Below, one piece after another: positions 34,927 to 45,059 of a DNA stretch of 64,000 nucleotides (positions within the stretch are counted from its first letter, which is position 1; every line of letters begins with the position of its first letter). The DNA is taken from positions 1-64,000 of the forward strand of contig JAHDCS010000006.1 of the NCBI GenBank assembly GCA_020629755.1, written 5' to 3'. The stretch comes from Flavobacteriales bacterium. GTDB lineage: Bacteria > Bacteroidota > Bacteroidia > Flavobacteriales_G > JALEGO01. The notes under the pieces are model-generated. The model was not told the DNA's origin, searched no databases, and was given only the letters and a program-made list of their open reading frames with translations. Position numbers and translations under genes: made by a program.

Positions 34927-35673
34927 TCAGTAGAAATAATAATTCTGAGGGATTTTTCGATTAAAGAGAATGGTCATCCCTAGTTTTAACCCTACTGAAA
35001 AATCTTTTCTTAAGGTATGTTCTGGCCCCATCAAATCAAAATTATACGATCGCCTGTTTTTTGTCAAAGACTGAAAAGCTGTGGCGCCAAAGAAAATATT
35101 ATACATACGCCCTCTGGGATGGTAATGCAATAATACATCTTGCGAGAGCATCACCCCATTGCTCAAGCGATCGTACCCCTTGGCATAATTGTCTTGCACC
35201 TGTGGAAGATAAAATTCTTTGCTGTATAAAAGTATTTTATGCTGTAAAAACCCAAAGCCAACATGAGAGGTGAGGTACATGTTCTTAGGTTTTAATTTAA
35301 AGGCTTTGCCTAAAGAGGCTGAAAGAGAAAATCCTCTTTTCCACAAAAATACATTGACAATTTGCCCAGAGCCATCTAACAAAAAACTATTCTTTTCTAT
35401 CGCTTCTAGTAATCCGCTCTGTTTTATGGTGTCTCGAAAATTAAAAGATCCCCCCAAAGAAAACACATACCCGCTTTTATGAAAAATTGTAAAGTATCCG
35501 CCCGCAGAAGAAAAAGATACAAATCTCTCGCTTAAATCTGCCAGAGGAAAATGATGCCCATAATCGAATCTAAATCCGTAAATAGTAGAGAGTGAATCAC
35601 TTTTTTGCGCAAAAAATACGGTGGCATAAAAGGGCAAAAAAAGGAAGAGGAAAAAGCTTTTTTTTACATTCAT
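34927..35673 (-). CDS. Outer-membrane barrel protein upstream of waaA
   Basis: A 248-residue product with signal peptide (MNVKKSFFLFLFLPFYATVFFAQ) and alternating strand-like segments (YGFRFDYGHHFPLADL, GYFTIFHKSGYVFSLGGSFNFRD, KDFSVGLKLGMTILFNR) ending NYYFY. It is consistent with a small beta-barrel of unknown role. A TAnnTTTG box ends only 7 nt before the ATG. Location next to waaA suggests a link to LPS, but this is inference. An octamer copy encodes SLGGS. Confidence 0.75.
   Translation of the reverse strand: MNVKKSFFLFLFLPFYATVFFAQKSDSLSTIYGFRFDYGHHFPLADLSERFVSFSSAGGYFTIFHKSGYVFSLGGSFNFRDTIKQSGLLEAIEKNSFLLDGSGQIVNVFLWKRGFSLSASLGKAFKLKPKNMYLTSHVGFGFLQHKILLYSKEFYLPQVQDNYAKGYDRLSNGVMLSQDVLLHYHPRGRMYNIFFGATAFQSLTKNRRSYNFDLMGPEHTLRKDFSVGLKLGMTILFNRKIPQNYYFY
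35448..35455 (-). repeat. GGGGGGAT octamer copy 11
   Basis: In the 34927 barrel gene, coding strand, SLGGS codons (ttg ggg gga tct), a third codon phase. Confidence 0.8.
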
Positions 35674-35680
35674 TCGAAAG

Positions 35681-35688
35681 CAAATTTA
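35681..35688 (-). promoter_or_regulatory. -7 element directly before the 34927 barrel gene
   Basis: The minus strand reads TAAATTTG, exact TAnnTTTG, ending 7 nt before the ATG at 35673. A TTG lies 15 nt upstream, closer than usual. Confidence 0.35.
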
Positions 35689-35719
35689 CTTATCTTAGCG
35701 CAACAATTTTCGCTTTTTC

Positions 35720-36844
35720 ATGAATATCGAACTTGTAGACTTAAAAAACCAATACCTCAAAATCAAAAAAGAGGTAGATGCTGCGGTAATTGATGTGATG
35801 AATTCTTCCAAATTCATTAAAGGGCCTGCTGTTCAAAATTTTGCTAAAAATCTTTCTTCATACCTTGGCGGAACGTATGTGATTCCTTGTGCAAACGGGA
35901 CAGATGCTTTACAAATTGCGCTAATGGCCTTAGATTTAAAACCAGGTGATGAAGTGATTACCCCTAGCTTTACCTATATTGCTACCGCTGAAGTTATTGC
36001 GCTTTTAGGGCTTACGGCAGTGTTTGTAGATGTAGATCCGCAAACTTTTACACTAGACCCGGGCGCGCTTGAAAACGCCATCTCTGATAAAACCAGAGCT
36101 ATCATTGCTGTGAACCTATACGGACAATGTGCCAATTTAGAAACCATAATGCAAATTGCTGCAGCTAAGCAAATTCCTGTGATTGAAGACAATGCACAAG
36201 CTATCGGTGCAGACTATCTATTTTCTGACGGATCAAAGAAAAAATCTGGCACCATTGCCCATATAGGCACTACCTCTTTTTTTCCGTCTAAAAACCTAGG
36301 CTGCTACGGTGATGGTGGCGCTATGTTCACCTCTGACCAGACTTTGGCTAAAAAACTCACCATGATTGCCAACCATGGGCAAGAAAAAAAATACCACCAC
36401 GACATCATCGGAGTCAACTCAAGATTAGACTCTATTCAGGCTGCCATACTAGATATTAAACTCAGCCATTTAGAGCAGTACAACATATCGCGTAATAATG
36501 TGGCTGATGCTTACAACATGGCTTTTGAAAACACTTCTGAAATTATAACGCCCAAAGTAGCCGAGTATTCTACCCATGTTTTTCATCAGTACACCATTGT
36601 AATCAAAACCAATCAAAGAGATCAATTAAAAGAGCATTTAACTCAAAAAGGGATTCCGGCCAATATATATTATCCTATTCCTATTCACTTACAAAAAGGG
36701 TTTTTACAAGTGCCCAATAGAAAATTAGATTTAACCCATACTGAGTATCTAATGAAGCATGCGCTTTCATTACCCATTCATACTGAGATGACTACCGCTC
36801 AGCTTCAGTATATTACCAGGCATGTCAATGAATTTTTTAAATAA
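35720..36844 (+). CDS. wbpE: DegT/DnrJ/EryC1/StrS aminotransferase, WbpE-like
   Basis: PLP-dependent sugar aminotransferase. In this context it would convert UDP-3-keto-GlcNAc-uronate to the 3-amino sugar. Motifs are CANGTDALQIALMAL, PSFTYIATAEVI, VIEDNAQAIGADY and the PLP-lysine region GTTSFFPSKNLGCYGDGGAMFT. The 374-residue length is normal. It is the first gene of a six-gene operon whose other members complete the WbpABDE route to a UDP-2,3-diacetamido-2,3-dideoxy-glucuronate. The assignment rests on this context; the family has many substrates. Confidence 0.88.
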   Translation: MNIELVDLKNQYLKIKKEVDAAVIDVMNSSKFIKGPAVQNFAKNLSSYLGGTYVIPCANGTDALQIALMALDLKPGDEVITPSFTYIATAEVIALLGLTAVFVDVDPQTFTLDPGALENAISDKTRAIIAVNLYGQCANLETIMQIAAAKQIPVIEDNAQAIGADYLFSDGSKKKSGTIAHIGTTSFFPSKNLGCYGDGGAMFTSDQTLAKKLTMIANHGQEKKYHHDIIGVNSRLDSIQAAILDIKLSHLEQYNISRNNVADAYNMAFENTSEIITPKVAEYSTHVFHQYTIVIKTNQRDQLKEHLTQKGIPANIYYPIPIHLQKGFLQVPNRKLDLTHTEYLMKHALSLPIHTEMTTAQLQYITRHVNEFFK

Positions 36845-36851
36845 TCCTTAA

Positions 36852-38162
36852 ATGAAAATAGCTGTTGTTGGAACCGGATATGTCGGATTAGTCACTGGAA
36901 CGTGTTTTGCTGAAACTGGCAATCATGTGACCTGTGTTGATATAGATGCCGATAAAGTAGAAAAACTCAAGAAAGGCATATTGCCTATTTACGAACCTCA
37001 GCTCGATGTTTATTTTGATAGAAATGTGGCTCAGAACAGGCTCCAATTTACCACCTCTTTAGCAGATGGCATAAAAGACGCTGAAATCATTTTCTTGGCT
37101 TTACCTACTCCTCCGGGCGAAGATGGCAGTGCAGATTTGTCATATGTTTTAGGCGTAGCTGAAGACTTAGGTAATCTGATCGCCGACTATAAAATTGTTG
37201 TTGACAAATCGACTGTGCCTGTTGGGACGGCTGAGAAAGTAGCGGCGGCCATTCAAAAAAATTGCAAAGCGGACTTTGATGTTGTGTCTAATCCGGAGTT
37301 TTTGCGTGAAGGGTATGCGGTAGAAGACTTTTTAAAACCCGAAAGAGTTGTGATTGGCACCAGTTCAGAAAAAGCCAAAGAGAAAATGAATCGACTCTAC
37401 GCTCCTTTTGTAAGACAAGGCAATCCGGTTATTTTTATGGATGAAAAGTCTGCTGAACTCACCAAATATGCTGCTAATTCTTTTTTAGCTACTAAAATTT
37501 CATTTATGAATGAGATCGCTAATCTTTGTGAGCTTGTAGGTGCTGATGTAGATATGATTAGAAGAGGCATAGGCTCTGATTCTAGAATAGGCAAGCGGTT
37601 TTTATTTCCAGGAATCGGATACGGTGGGAGTTGTTTCCCGAAAGACGTACAGGCTTTAGTAAAGACGTCAGAAGAACACACCTATGATTTTAAAATCTTA
37701 AATTCTGTATTGCAGGTCAATGCGCTACAAAAAAAGGTGCTTTTCTCGAAAATGAAGCATTATTTTAAATCTCTTAAGGGAAAGACCATTGCGGTTTGGG
37801 GATTGGCATTTAAGCCAAATACTGATGATATCAGAGAAGCTCCTGCTCTTGAAATTATAGATCATTTACTAAAAGAAGGCGCTCAGATAACCGCTTATGA
37901 CCCAGAAGCTATGCACAATGTAAAAGCCATTTATCAAGATAGAATAACGTTTTGCCAATCTGCCTATGATGCTTTAGAAGGCGCAGATGCTTTAGCAATC
38001 ACCACCGAATGGTCTGTGTTTCGCGCCCCTGATTTTGCCCTTATCAAAGAAAAGCTTAATGCCCCAGTTATCTTTGATGGAAGAAATGTATTTGATGTAG
38101 ATCAGATGAAAGAATTAGGCTTTTATTACGATAGTATTGGTAGAGAAAAGATACATGGCTAA
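36852..38162 (+). CDS. ugd: UDP-glucose 6-dehydrogenase
   Basis: Oxidises UDP-glucose to UDP-glucuronate with NAD. It shows the Rossmann motif [51 protein letters not shown] and the catalytic-Cys motif [15 protein letters not shown], and is 436 residues long. The product feeds the next gene, a UDP-glucuronate decarboxylase. It starts 7 bp after wbpE and overlaps uxs by 8 bp. It is clearly different from the second dehydrogenase at 40730. Confidence 0.95.
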   Translation: MKIAVVGTGYVGLVTGTCFAETGNHVTCVDIDADKVEKLKKGILPIYEPQLDVYFDRNVAQNRLQFTTSLADGIKDAEIIFLALPTPPGEDGSADLSYVLGVAEDLGNLIADYKIVVDKSTVPVGTAEKVAAAIQKNCKADFDVVSNPEFLREGYAVEDFLKPERVVIGTSSEKAKEKMNRLYAPFVRQGNPVIFMDEKSAELTKYAANSFLATKISFMNEIANLCELVGADVDMIRRGIGSDSRIGKRFLFPGIGYGGSCFPKDVQALVKTSEEHTYDFKILNSVLQVNALQKKVLFSKMKHYFKSLKGKTIAVWGLAFKPNTDDIREAPALEIIDHLLKEGAQITAYDPEAMHNVKAIYQDRITFCQSAYDALEGADALAITTEWSVFRAPDFALIKEKLNAPVIFDGRNVFDVDQMKELGFYYDSIGREKIHG

Positions 38163-39147
38163 GAAAAAAGTACTCATAACTGGTGCCGCCGGATTTTTAG
38201 GATCTCACTTGGCCGACCGCTTTTTAAAAGATGGGTTTAAGGTTGTAGGAATGGACAACCTGATTACAGGCAACCTAAAGAATCTAGATCACCTTTTTGG
38301 TAATGAAGACTTTCATTTTATGCACCATGATGTCTCCAAATTTGTGCATGTGCCAGGCGAATTACATTACATTTTACACTTTGCTTCACCCGCATCCCCT
38401 ATAGATTATCTAAAAATACCTATTCAAACTCTTAAAGTGGGGTCTTTAGGCACACATAACCTACTTGGGCTTGCAAAAGCAAAAAAGGCACGTATGCTGA
38501 TTGCCTCTACTTCTGAAGTATATGGCGACCCAGAGGTACACCCACAACACGAAGAGTATTGGGGGCATGTGAACCCCATTGGCCCTAGAGGGGTGTACGA
38601 TGAAGCCAAACGCTTTCAAGAAGCTATGACTATGGCCTACCACCGATTTCATGGGGTTGAAACGCGTATTGTACGTATTTTCAACACGTATGGACCACGC
38701 ATGCGACTAAATGACGGACGGGCTCTTCCGGCTTTTATTGGGCAAGCCCTAAGAGGAGAGGACATTACCGTATTTGGCGACGGCTCACAAACACGCTCAT
38801 TTTGTTATGTAGATGATCTTATCGATGGCATTTTTAAACTCTTGTTTTCTGATTACGCTTTACCTGTTAATATTGGCAATCCGGATGAGATTTCTATTTT
38901 AGATTTTGCTAAAGAAATTGTAGCGCTTACAAAATCCTCCCAAAAAATTATATTTAAAGACTTGCCAAAAGACGATCCTAAACAACGAAGACCCGATATC
39001 TCTAAAGCACAAGAACTCTTAAATTGGTCTCCTAAAATCCATCGAAAAGAAGGCCTTGAAAAAACCTACGCGTATTTTAAAACCTTATCTAAAGAAGAAC
39101 TCAACACTACTGCGCACTACAATTTTGAAAAATACATTACCCGCTAA
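38155..39147 (+). CDS. uxs: UDP-glucuronate decarboxylase (UDP-xylose synthase)
   Basis: Converts UDP-glucuronate to UDP-xylose. It is a short-chain dehydrogenase-type epimerase family protein: [89 protein letters not shown] (with the YxxxK pair) and [17 protein letters not shown]. The PIGPRxxYDEAKR and EVYGDP forms are typical of the decarboxylase. The ORF track starts at 38137; the ATG at 38155 ([10 protein letters not shown]) is right by alignment. Its stop overlaps the next ATG (TAATG). Confidence 0.93.
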   Translation: MAKKKVLITGAAGFLGSHLADRFLKDGFKVVGMDNLITGNLKNLDHLFGNEDFHFMHHDVSKFVHVPGELHYILHFASPASPIDYLKIPIQTLKVGSLGTHNLLGLAKAKKARMLIASTSEVYGDPEVHPQHEEYWGHVNPIGPRGVYDEAKRFQEAMTMAYHRFHGVETRIVRIFNTYGPRMRLNDGRALPAFIGQALRGEDITVFGDGSQTRSFCYVDDLIDGIFKLLFSDYALPVNIGNPDEISILDFAKEIVALTKSSQKIIFKDLPKDDPKQRRPDISKAQELLNWSPKIHRKEGLEKTYAYFKTLSKEELNTTAHYNFEKYITR

Positions 39148-39719
39148 TGCCTAATTATTTCGCACATAACTCAGCAGTCATAGATGAGGGTTCTGAAATA
39201 GGCAAAGACACCAAAATATGGCACTTCTCTCATATTATGCCTGGATGTAAGATTGGTGAGAGATGCAATATCGGTCAGAATTGTGTAATTTCACCTGATG
39301 TAGTACTAGGGCAAAATGTGAAAGTTCAAAACAATGTATCCGTTTACACAGGAGTGATTTGTGAAGACGATGTATTTTTAGGCCCCTCTATGGTATTTAC
39401 CAATGTAATCAATCCAAGGAGCCACGTGATTCGAAAATCAGAATATAAAACCACTTTAGTTAAAAAAGGCGCTTCAATAGGAGCAAATGCGACAATCATT
39501 TGTGGGAATACTATTGGCAAATATGCCTTAATTGGGGCAGGCACAGTGGTCACAAAAGATGTCGTTGACTTTGCTTTAGTAGTAGGCAATCCGGCAAAAC
39601 AAATTGGATGGGTAAGCAAATACGGCCATAAACTTCATTTTAATGAAGAAGGATTTGCACAATGCACAGAAACCCAAGAAACATATAAATTAGAAAATCA
39701 TCAGGTACATGTCGTCTAA
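39147..39719 (+). CDS. wbpD: UDP-amino-sugar N-acetyltransferase, WbpD-like
   Basis: Left-handed beta-helix acetyltransferase with hexapeptide repeats ([67 protein letters not shown]). The 190-residue length and the [29 protein letters not shown] region resemble WbpD/WlbB, which acetylates the 3-amino group of UDP-GlcNAc3N-uronate. Translation is coupled to uxs by TAATG and it overlaps wbpB by 11 bp. Confidence 0.9.
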   Translation: MPNYFAHNSAVIDEGSEIGKDTKIWHFSHIMPGCKIGERCNIGQNCVISPDVVLGQNVKVQNNVSVYTGVICEDDVFLGPSMVFTNVINPRSHVIRKSEYKTTLVKKGASIGANATIICGNTIGKYALIGAGTVVTKDVVDFALVVGNPAKQIGWVSKYGHKLHFNEEGFAQCTETQETYKLENHQVHVV

Positions 39720-40737
39720 TAAAGATAAAATACGCTTTGCTGTTGTAGGCTCTGGACATATTGGCAAACGCCACGCTGAGATGATTCGACGCAACCCAGA
39801 TGCGGAACTCATCGCCATGTGCGATATCCTCCCGAAAGAATCGCTTGGGCTAGAAGATTTTAACGTTCCTTTTTTCGGCACAATGGATTCGCTCTTAAAC
39901 AGCGAACTCTCTTATGATGTGGTCAATATTTGTACGCCTAATGGTTTACATGCCCAGCAGTGTCTAAAGGCCTTAAAGGCAAAAAAACACGTGGTTTGTG
40001 AAAAACCTATGGGCCTTACCAAAGCCTCGTGTGAAGACGTTATTCATAAAGCACTTCAGGTCTCCAAACAAGTGTTCTGCGTGATGCAAAACCGCTACTC
40101 TCCGCCTTCAGAATGGATGAAATCAGTCATTGACCAAACCCTATTGGGTAAAATTTACAATGTTCAAATCAATTGCTATTGGAACAGAGATAGTCGCTAT
40201 TATAAAAAGGGCGGCTGGAAAGGCAGCAAAGATTTAGATGGAGGCACATTGTTCACACAATTTTCTCACTTTGTTGACATTATGTATTGGCTTTTTGGTG
40301 ACATCACTAATATTCAAGCCAATTTGAAAGATTTCGCCCATCAAGATTCTACCGACTTTGAAGATTCTGGTGTGGTAAGTTTTGATTTTATTTCTGGGGG
40401 GATGGGATCCATTAATTATTCTACCGCAGTCTGGGATCAAAATTTAGAGAGTAGTCTTTTGGTAATTGGCGAAAAAGGATCTATAAAAATTGGCGGACAA
40501 TACATGAATGAAGTAGAGTATTGTCATATTGAAAACTATACCATGCCTACACTGGCTAAAGCAAATCCAGCAAACGACTACGGAAAATACAAAGGGTCTG
40601 CCGCTAACCATCATTTGGTGATTCAAAATGTGGTGGATACTTTAAATCAAAAAACCACTTTAACTACCAACGCCCTAGAGGGACTAAAAGTAGTAGACAT
40701 CATTGAAAGAATTTATAATTTAGGAAATCATGTATAA
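39709..40737 (+). CDS. wbpB: UDP-N-acetylglucosaminuronate 3-dehydrogenase, WbpB-like (Gfo/Idh/MocA)
   Basis: NAD-dependent oxidoreductase that oxidises C3 of UDP-GlcNAc-uronate before amination by WbpE. It shows the Gfo/Idh/MocA N-terminal fold [19 protein letters not shown], the [17 protein letters not shown] motif and a C-terminal domain with [22 protein letters not shown]. The 342-residue length fits. It overlaps both neighbours (11 bp and 8 bp). An octamer copy encodes SGGMGS. Confidence 0.9.
   Translation: MSSNKDKIRFAVVGSGHIGKRHAEMIRRNPDAELIAMCDILPKESLGLEDFNVPFFGTMDSLLNSELSYDVVNICTPNGLHAQQCLKALKAKKHVVCEKPMGLTKASCEDVIHKALQVSKQVFCVMQNRYSPPSEWMKSVIDQTLLGKIYNVQINCYWNRDSRYYKKGGWKGSKDLDGGTLFTQFSHFVDIMYWLFGDITNIQANLKDFAHQDSTDFEDSGVVSFDFISGGMGSINYSTAVWDQNLESSLLVIGEKGSIKIGGQYMNEVEYCHIENYTMPTLAKANPANDYGKYKGSAANHHLVIQNVVDTLNQKTTLTTNALEGLKVVDIIERIYNLGNHV
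40396..40403 (+). repeat. GGGGGGAT octamer copy 12
   Basis: In wbpB, coding strand, SGGMG codons. Confidence 0.8.
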
Positions 40738-42019
40738 AGAACTAGAAGATAAAAAAGAAAAATTAGCCGTTGTAGGATTGGGCTACGTCGGATTACCTAT
40801 TGCGCTTGAGTTTGCTAAATATTTTAGCGTCATTGGATTTGACATCAACACAAAACGTGTTGAGATGATGAAAAACGGAGAAGATCCTAGCAAAGAGTTA
40901 GACGCTTCAGAATTTAAGAATAAAGATATTGTGTTTACTGACAACACCGATGTTTTAAAAGAAGCTAAATTTTATGTAGTGGCTGTACCTACGCCCATTA
41001 ATGAATACAACACCCCTAATTTAAGACCTTTACTCTCTGCCTCAAAAACCGTAGGCAGTGTACTTAAAAAAGGCGACTATGTCATCTTTGAGTCAACGGT
41101 ATATCCTGGATGTACTGAAGACGATTGCATACCGGTGCTTGAGAAAGAATCTGGCCTTACGTTTAAAAAGGATTTTATGGTGGGCTATTCGCCTGAGCGC
41201 ATTAATCCGGGTGATAAACAGCGTAAAATAACAGATATTAAAAAAATTGTTTCAGGCTGCTGCGCCACCTCACTTGAGCAAATTGCCCTTACCTATGAAA
41301 AAATAATTACTGCAGGTATTCATAGAGCGCCCACTCTTAAAGTAGCTGAAGCCGCCAAAATTATTGAGAATACACAACGCGATGTGAACATTGCGCTGAT
41401 GAACGAGTTGTCTATTATTTTTGATAAAATGAACATCAATACTTATGATGTATTAGAAGCTGCAGGCACAAAATGGAATTTCTTAGGCTTTTACCCTGGG
41501 CTTGTAGGTGGGCATTGCATTGGCGTAGACCCATATTATTTAACCCACAAAGCTGAACAATTTGGCTACCATGCAAAAATCATAAACTCTGGACGGTTTG
41601 TCAACGACAGCATGGGCTTTTATGTGGCGAAAAAAACAGTTAAGAAAATGTTGGCTGTAGGCAAAGCGCTGCGTGAATCTAAAGTGCTTATCATGGGCAT
41701 TACCTTTAAAGAAAATGTAAGCGACATCAGAAATTCTAAAATTGCAGATGTGATCAAAGAGCTTCAATCTTACCAGGTCAATGTAGAAGTGGTCGATCCA
41801 TATGCGAATGCTCAGGAAGTTGAAGAAGAATATGGATTTTCATTGATTGACAAGCCCGGAAAAGACTATGATGCAGTGATTGTCGCAGTCAATCATGTCC
41901 CCTACACGAAATTTTCTGAAGATGACTTCAAAGCCCTACTCACGCCAGACGGTGTAGTGGTAGACATTAAAGGAGTGTATAGAGACAAACTCTCTGATTT
42001 AGACTATTGGAGTCTATAA
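40730..42019 (+). CDS. wbpA: Nucleotide-sugar dehydrogenase, WbpA/WbpO type
   Basis: Oxidises UDP-N-acetylhexosamine to the uronate. It shows LAVVGLGYVGLPIALEFAKYFSVIGFDIN, VAVPTPINEYNTPNLRPL, ESTVYPGCTEDDCIPVLE, GYSPERINPGDK and the catalytic-Cys region LVGGHCIGVDPYYLTHKAEQ. It looks closest to the WbpO/TviB branch, often called UDP-GalNAc dehydrogenase; the operon suggests UDP-GlcNAc as substrate, making WbpA the better functional name. Length is 429 residues. It is the last gene of the six-gene operon. Confidence 0.88.
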   Translation: MYKELEDKKEKLAVVGLGYVGLPIALEFAKYFSVIGFDINTKRVEMMKNGEDPSKELDASEFKNKDIVFTDNTDVLKEAKFYVVAVPTPINEYNTPNLRPLLSASKTVGSVLKKGDYVIFESTVYPGCTEDDCIPVLEKESGLTFKKDFMVGYSPERINPGDKQRKITDIKKIVSGCCATSLEQIALTYEKIITAGIHRAPTLKVAEAAKIIENTQRDVNIALMNELSIIFDKMNINTYDVLEAAGTKWNFLGFYPGLVGGHCIGVDPYYLTHKAEQFGYHAKIINSGRFVNDSMGFYVAKKTVKKMLAVGKALRESKVLIMGITFKENVSDIRNSKIADVIKELQSYQVNVEVVDPYANAQEVEEEYGFSLIDKPGKDYDAVIVAVNHVPYTKFSEDDFKALLTPDGVVVDIKGVYRDKLSDLDYWSL

Positions 42020-42040
42020 ATAAGCCGCTGTACAATCTAT

Positions 42041-42694
42041 TTAAACAGCTTTTACAAAAGGGTTGGTGCGTTTTTCTTCGCCAACGCTCGTCTTTGGACC
42101 GTGTCCTGGATACACTATATAATCATCGTCTAAAGTATATAGCTTTTTTTGAATGCTCTGTATTAAATCATCATGGTTAGAATTCGGGAAATCTGTTCTG
42201 CCAATAGACGATTTAAAAAGTACATCTCCGCCAATAATAAACTTATTGGTATCTGAAACAAACACCACATGCCCAGGTGCATGACCAGGAGTAAAGACAA
42301 TCTTCAAGGTAGACTCACCAAATGTAATCGTGTCACCTTCTTGAAAATACTGTTTTGGAAGTGGTGGTGTCTCTAAAGGTACATTATACAACTTTGCAGC
42401 CATTGGACTCATTTGTGTTAACACAGAATGCTCTAGCTGATGCATAAGCGGTTTTTTATCAAATACATCACATACGAATTTCAAACCAAAAATATGATCG
42501 ATATGCGCATGGGTTAACAATACGTGCTCAACCTCTAGGTTTTCAGACTCAATATACTCTTTGAGTGTATTTTTTTCATGATCATCAAAACACCCAGGAT
42601 CAATAATCACCGCTTTTTTTGTTTGCTGATCTGACACAACATACGTGTTTTCTTGAAAGGGATTAAACGTAAATATTTTTACATGGCTCGTCAT
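42041..42694 (-). CDS. MBL-fold metallo-hydrolase (glyoxalase II-like)
   Basis: Metallo-beta-lactamase fold hydrolase with the metal motif LLTHAHIDHIFG and downstream TPGHAPGHVVFV, GGDVLFKSSIGRTDFP and YPGHGPKTSVGEEKRTNPF. The short form (217 residues) with this C-terminus is common in Bacteroidota and resembles glyoxalase II or YcbL-type thioesterases; substrate not certain. The ORF track starts at a TTG; the ATG at 42694 (MTSHVKIFTFNPFQENTYVV) is preferred and lies 4 bp after the DUF3108 stop. Confidence 0.88.
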   Translation of the reverse strand: MTSHVKIFTFNPFQENTYVVSDQQTKKAVIIDPGCFDDHEKNTLKEYIESENLEVEHVLLTHAHIDHIFGLKFVCDVFDKKPLMHQLEHSVLTQMSPMAAKLYNVPLETPPLPKQYFQEGDTITFGESTLKIVFTPGHAPGHVVFVSDTNKFIIGGDVLFKSSIGRTDFPNSNHDDLIQSIQKKLYTLDDDYIVYPGHGPKTSVGEEKRTNPFVKAV

Positions 42695-42698
42695 ATAA

Positions 42699-43505
42699 TT
42701 ATTCAATTTTTGATGTTAACGGGTATTTTAAACCACTAAAACTAGAAAGCACCGCATTAATGCTCCCCACCAAAACTTCAGACTGAATGACCAAAGGCAC
42801 CCGGTTTTTATCGTCTGTAACCCAAACAGTTAAGTCTTCGCCTCCTTTAAACATGGTGCCTTCAACTAAAAGCGCTGAAAACTTTAATGCATTGTATTTC
42901 CCTTTTCCTTTAACAGATTTAACTTCTTTGCCTTGGTATCTGATAAATGTTTGATGCTCTTCGCCATCTATAATCAGTGATAACGCGTATTTTTGACCGA
43001 TTTCAAATGTTTCAAACGGAATAGACCTTGCCTTGTAAATCATCGTGATTGGATCAATCGCACAAGGGTTCTTCTTTGTGATGGTCTTAGCGCTTTGTGT
43101 TTGTCCTTCTATGTGTTTGTTGACTTGTACAATGTCGTCAGAAAACGCCAATGTTTCTGAGTATTTATCATTTTTTTCTTCAACTTGTCTTGAAAAATAA
43201 TAGGGTGTGAAGTTGTTTGGGTGGATGTAAGATTCGTATATATCATTAACCTTGTAAAACCAGTCCCACTTAGGGTATGATTTTCCTTGAGAATACAAAT
43301 GAAACGCCTGCTTATCTTTATAGGTTGATTGAGTTGCAGAAAACTTGACCCATCCGGCACTTACCCACATGAAACCCCATTTATAATAGACTTCATACGT
43401 TGCCTTTTCTTTAGAATCAAAACATGGTGGATTCACCTCACATTGTGAAAATAAGGCAATGCCTATCCCCCCAAATAAAAAAAAACTACACCAAAATAGC
43501 CTCAT
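42699..43505 (-). CDS. DUF3108 family secreted protein
   Basis: A 268-residue protein with a signal peptide (MRLFWCSFFLFGGIGIALFSQC), followed by EKATYEVYYKWGFMWVSAGWVKF, YPKWDWFYKVNDIYESYI and NALKFSALLVEGTMFKGGEDLTVWVTDDKNRVPLVI, a pattern I match to DUF3108. The family is exported and has no firmly known role. The octamer in the signal peptide encodes FGGIG. It overlaps glyS by 4 bp (ATGA). Confidence 0.83.
   Translation of the reverse strand: MRLFWCSFFLFGGIGIALFSQCEVNPPCFDSKEKATYEVYYKWGFMWVSAGWVKFSATQSTYKDKQAFHLYSQGKSYPKWDWFYKVNDIYESYIHPNNFTPYYFSRQVEEKNDKYSETLAFSDDIVQVNKHIEGQTQSAKTITKKNPCAIDPITMIYKARSIPFETFEIGQKYALSLIIDGEEHQTFIRYQGKEVKSVKGKGKYNALKFSALLVEGTMFKGGEDLTVWVTDDKNRVPLVIQSEVLVGSINAVLSSFSGLKYPLTSKIE
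43465..43472 (-). repeat. GGGGGGAT octamer copy 13
   Basis: In the DUF3108 signal peptide, coding strand, FGGIG codons. Confidence 0.8.
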
Positions 43506-45043
43506 AAACGCTTCAATGCTTCTTTGATAAGAACAGCACTGTTTAGTTTTTGTTTAAGCTGATCAAGTGAAACACGCTCTTGTTGCATAGTATCGCGATT
43601 TCGAAGTGTGACTTTATTGTCATTTAAAGAATCATGATCAATGGTGATGCAAAACGGAGTGCCAATGGCATCTTGGCGTCTGTAACGTTTGCCTATAGAA
43701 TCTTTAGCATCAAACACACAAGAGAAATCATATTTAAGCTCTTCAAAAAATGTTCTGGCTAATTCAGGCAAGCCGTCTTTTTTTACCAATGGAAAGATCG
43801 CTAGCTGATAAGGGCTCAAAAATTCCGGAAGCTGTAAAACCACACGCTGAGTTCCATCTGGTAATTTTTGTTGTTGTAACGCTCTAGAGAAAACTGCTAA
43901 GAATAAGCGATCTACCCCTACAGAGGTTTCGACTACATAGGGCACAAAACTTTCATTAGACTCTGCATCAAAGGCTTTGAGGTTTTTACCACTATGCGTT
44001 TGGTGGCTTGTAAGATCAAAATCTGTTCTTGAATGAATGCCCTCTAACTCTTTAAATCCAAATGGAAAATTGAACTCTATATCACAGGCTGCATTGGCGT
44101 AATGCGCGAGTTTAATATGATCGTGAAAGCGGTAATTTGACGCCTCAAAACCAAGTGACAAATGCCATTTAAATCGCTGCTCTTTCCAATACTCATACCA
44201 CCCAATCTCTTCGCCTGGCTTTACAAAAAATTGCATTTCCATTTGTTCAAACTCCCGCATGCGAAAAATGAATTGGCGAGCGATAATTTCATTTCTGAAG
44301 GCTTTGCCAATTTGAGCGATTCCGAAAGGCAATTTTTGACGAGAGGTCTTTTGCACATTTAAAAAATTTACGAAAATACCTTGTGCTGTTTCTGGTCTAA
44401 GGTAAATTTTGGAAGACCCGTCTGCTAATGCTCCAATTTCAGTGTCAAACATTAAATTAAATTGACGTACATCCGTCCAGTTTTTTGACCCTGAAACTGG
44501 GCAAGAAATCTCTAATTCTTCAATTAATTGCTTAAGTGCTTGATAGTCTTCTTTATTTAAAGCTTGTGATAACCGCTCTTGTATACTATCAATTTTGCTT
44601 TGATTTGCCAAGACTCTTGGATTGGTTTGTCTAAATTGCGGCTCATCAAATGCTTCACCAAAACGTTTATTTGCTTTTGTAATTTCTTTTTGAATTTTGC
44701 CCTCTATTTTTTGCACATAATCTTCCACTAAAACATCTGCTCGATATCGTTTCTTTGAGTCTTTATTGTCAATCAAGGGATCTGAAAAAGCGTCTACATG
44801 TCCTGAAGCTTTCCAGGTGGTTGGGTGCATGAAAATAGCTGAATCAATCCCCACTACATTTTCATGAAGTTGCACCATAGATGCCCACCAATACGCTTTA
44901 ATCTTGTTTTTTAAAAGCACCCCAAGCTGACCATAGTCGTATACAGCAGATAAACCATCATAAATTTCGGTCGCTGGAAATACAAATCCATACTCTTTAG
45001 CATGTGAGACAACCGTTTTTAAATCAATACGAGTAGATTCCAT
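43502..45043 (-). CDS. glyS: Glycyl-tRNA synthetase (dimeric type)
   Basis: Charges tRNA-Gly. This is the single-chain alpha2 enzyme: the N-terminus has the motif 1 region YGFVFPATEIYDGLSAVYDYGQLGVLLKNKIKAYWW, the middle has IYLRPETAQGIFVNFLNV and FGIAQIGKAFRNEI (motif 2) with FRMREFEQMEMQFFV, and VVETSVGVDRLFLAVF is motif 3. The C-terminal anticodon-binding domain begins FLSPYQLAIFPL. The 513-residue length is normal. It has a -7 box 16 nt upstream. Confidence 0.96.
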   Translation of the reverse strand: MESTRIDLKTVVSHAKEYGFVFPATEIYDGLSAVYDYGQLGVLLKNKIKAYWWASMVQLHENVVGIDSAIFMHPTTWKASGHVDAFSDPLIDNKDSKKRYRADVLVEDYVQKIEGKIQKEITKANKRFGEAFDEPQFRQTNPRVLANQSKIDSIQERLSQALNKEDYQALKQLIEELEISCPVSGSKNWTDVRQFNLMFDTEIGALADGSSKIYLRPETAQGIFVNFLNVQKTSRQKLPFGIAQIGKAFRNEIIARQFIFRMREFEQMEMQFFVKPGEEIGWYEYWKEQRFKWHLSLGFEASNYRFHDHIKLAHYANAACDIEFNFPFGFKELEGIHSRTDFDLTSHQTHSGKNLKAFDAESNESFVPYVVETSVGVDRLFLAVFSRALQQQKLPDGTQRVVLQLPEFLSPYQLAIFPLVKKDGLPELARTFFEELKYDFSCVFDAKDSIGKRYRRQDAIGTPFCITIDHDSLNDNKVTLRNRDTMQQERVSLDQLKQKLNSAVLIKEALKRL

Positions 45044-45059
45044 AGTGCTTTTTAGACCA

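Noticed and set aside
42020-42040. Terminator between wbpA and the MBL hydrolase
   Set aside because: Only a short GCTGT/ACAGC pairing with a poor T-run; not convincing.
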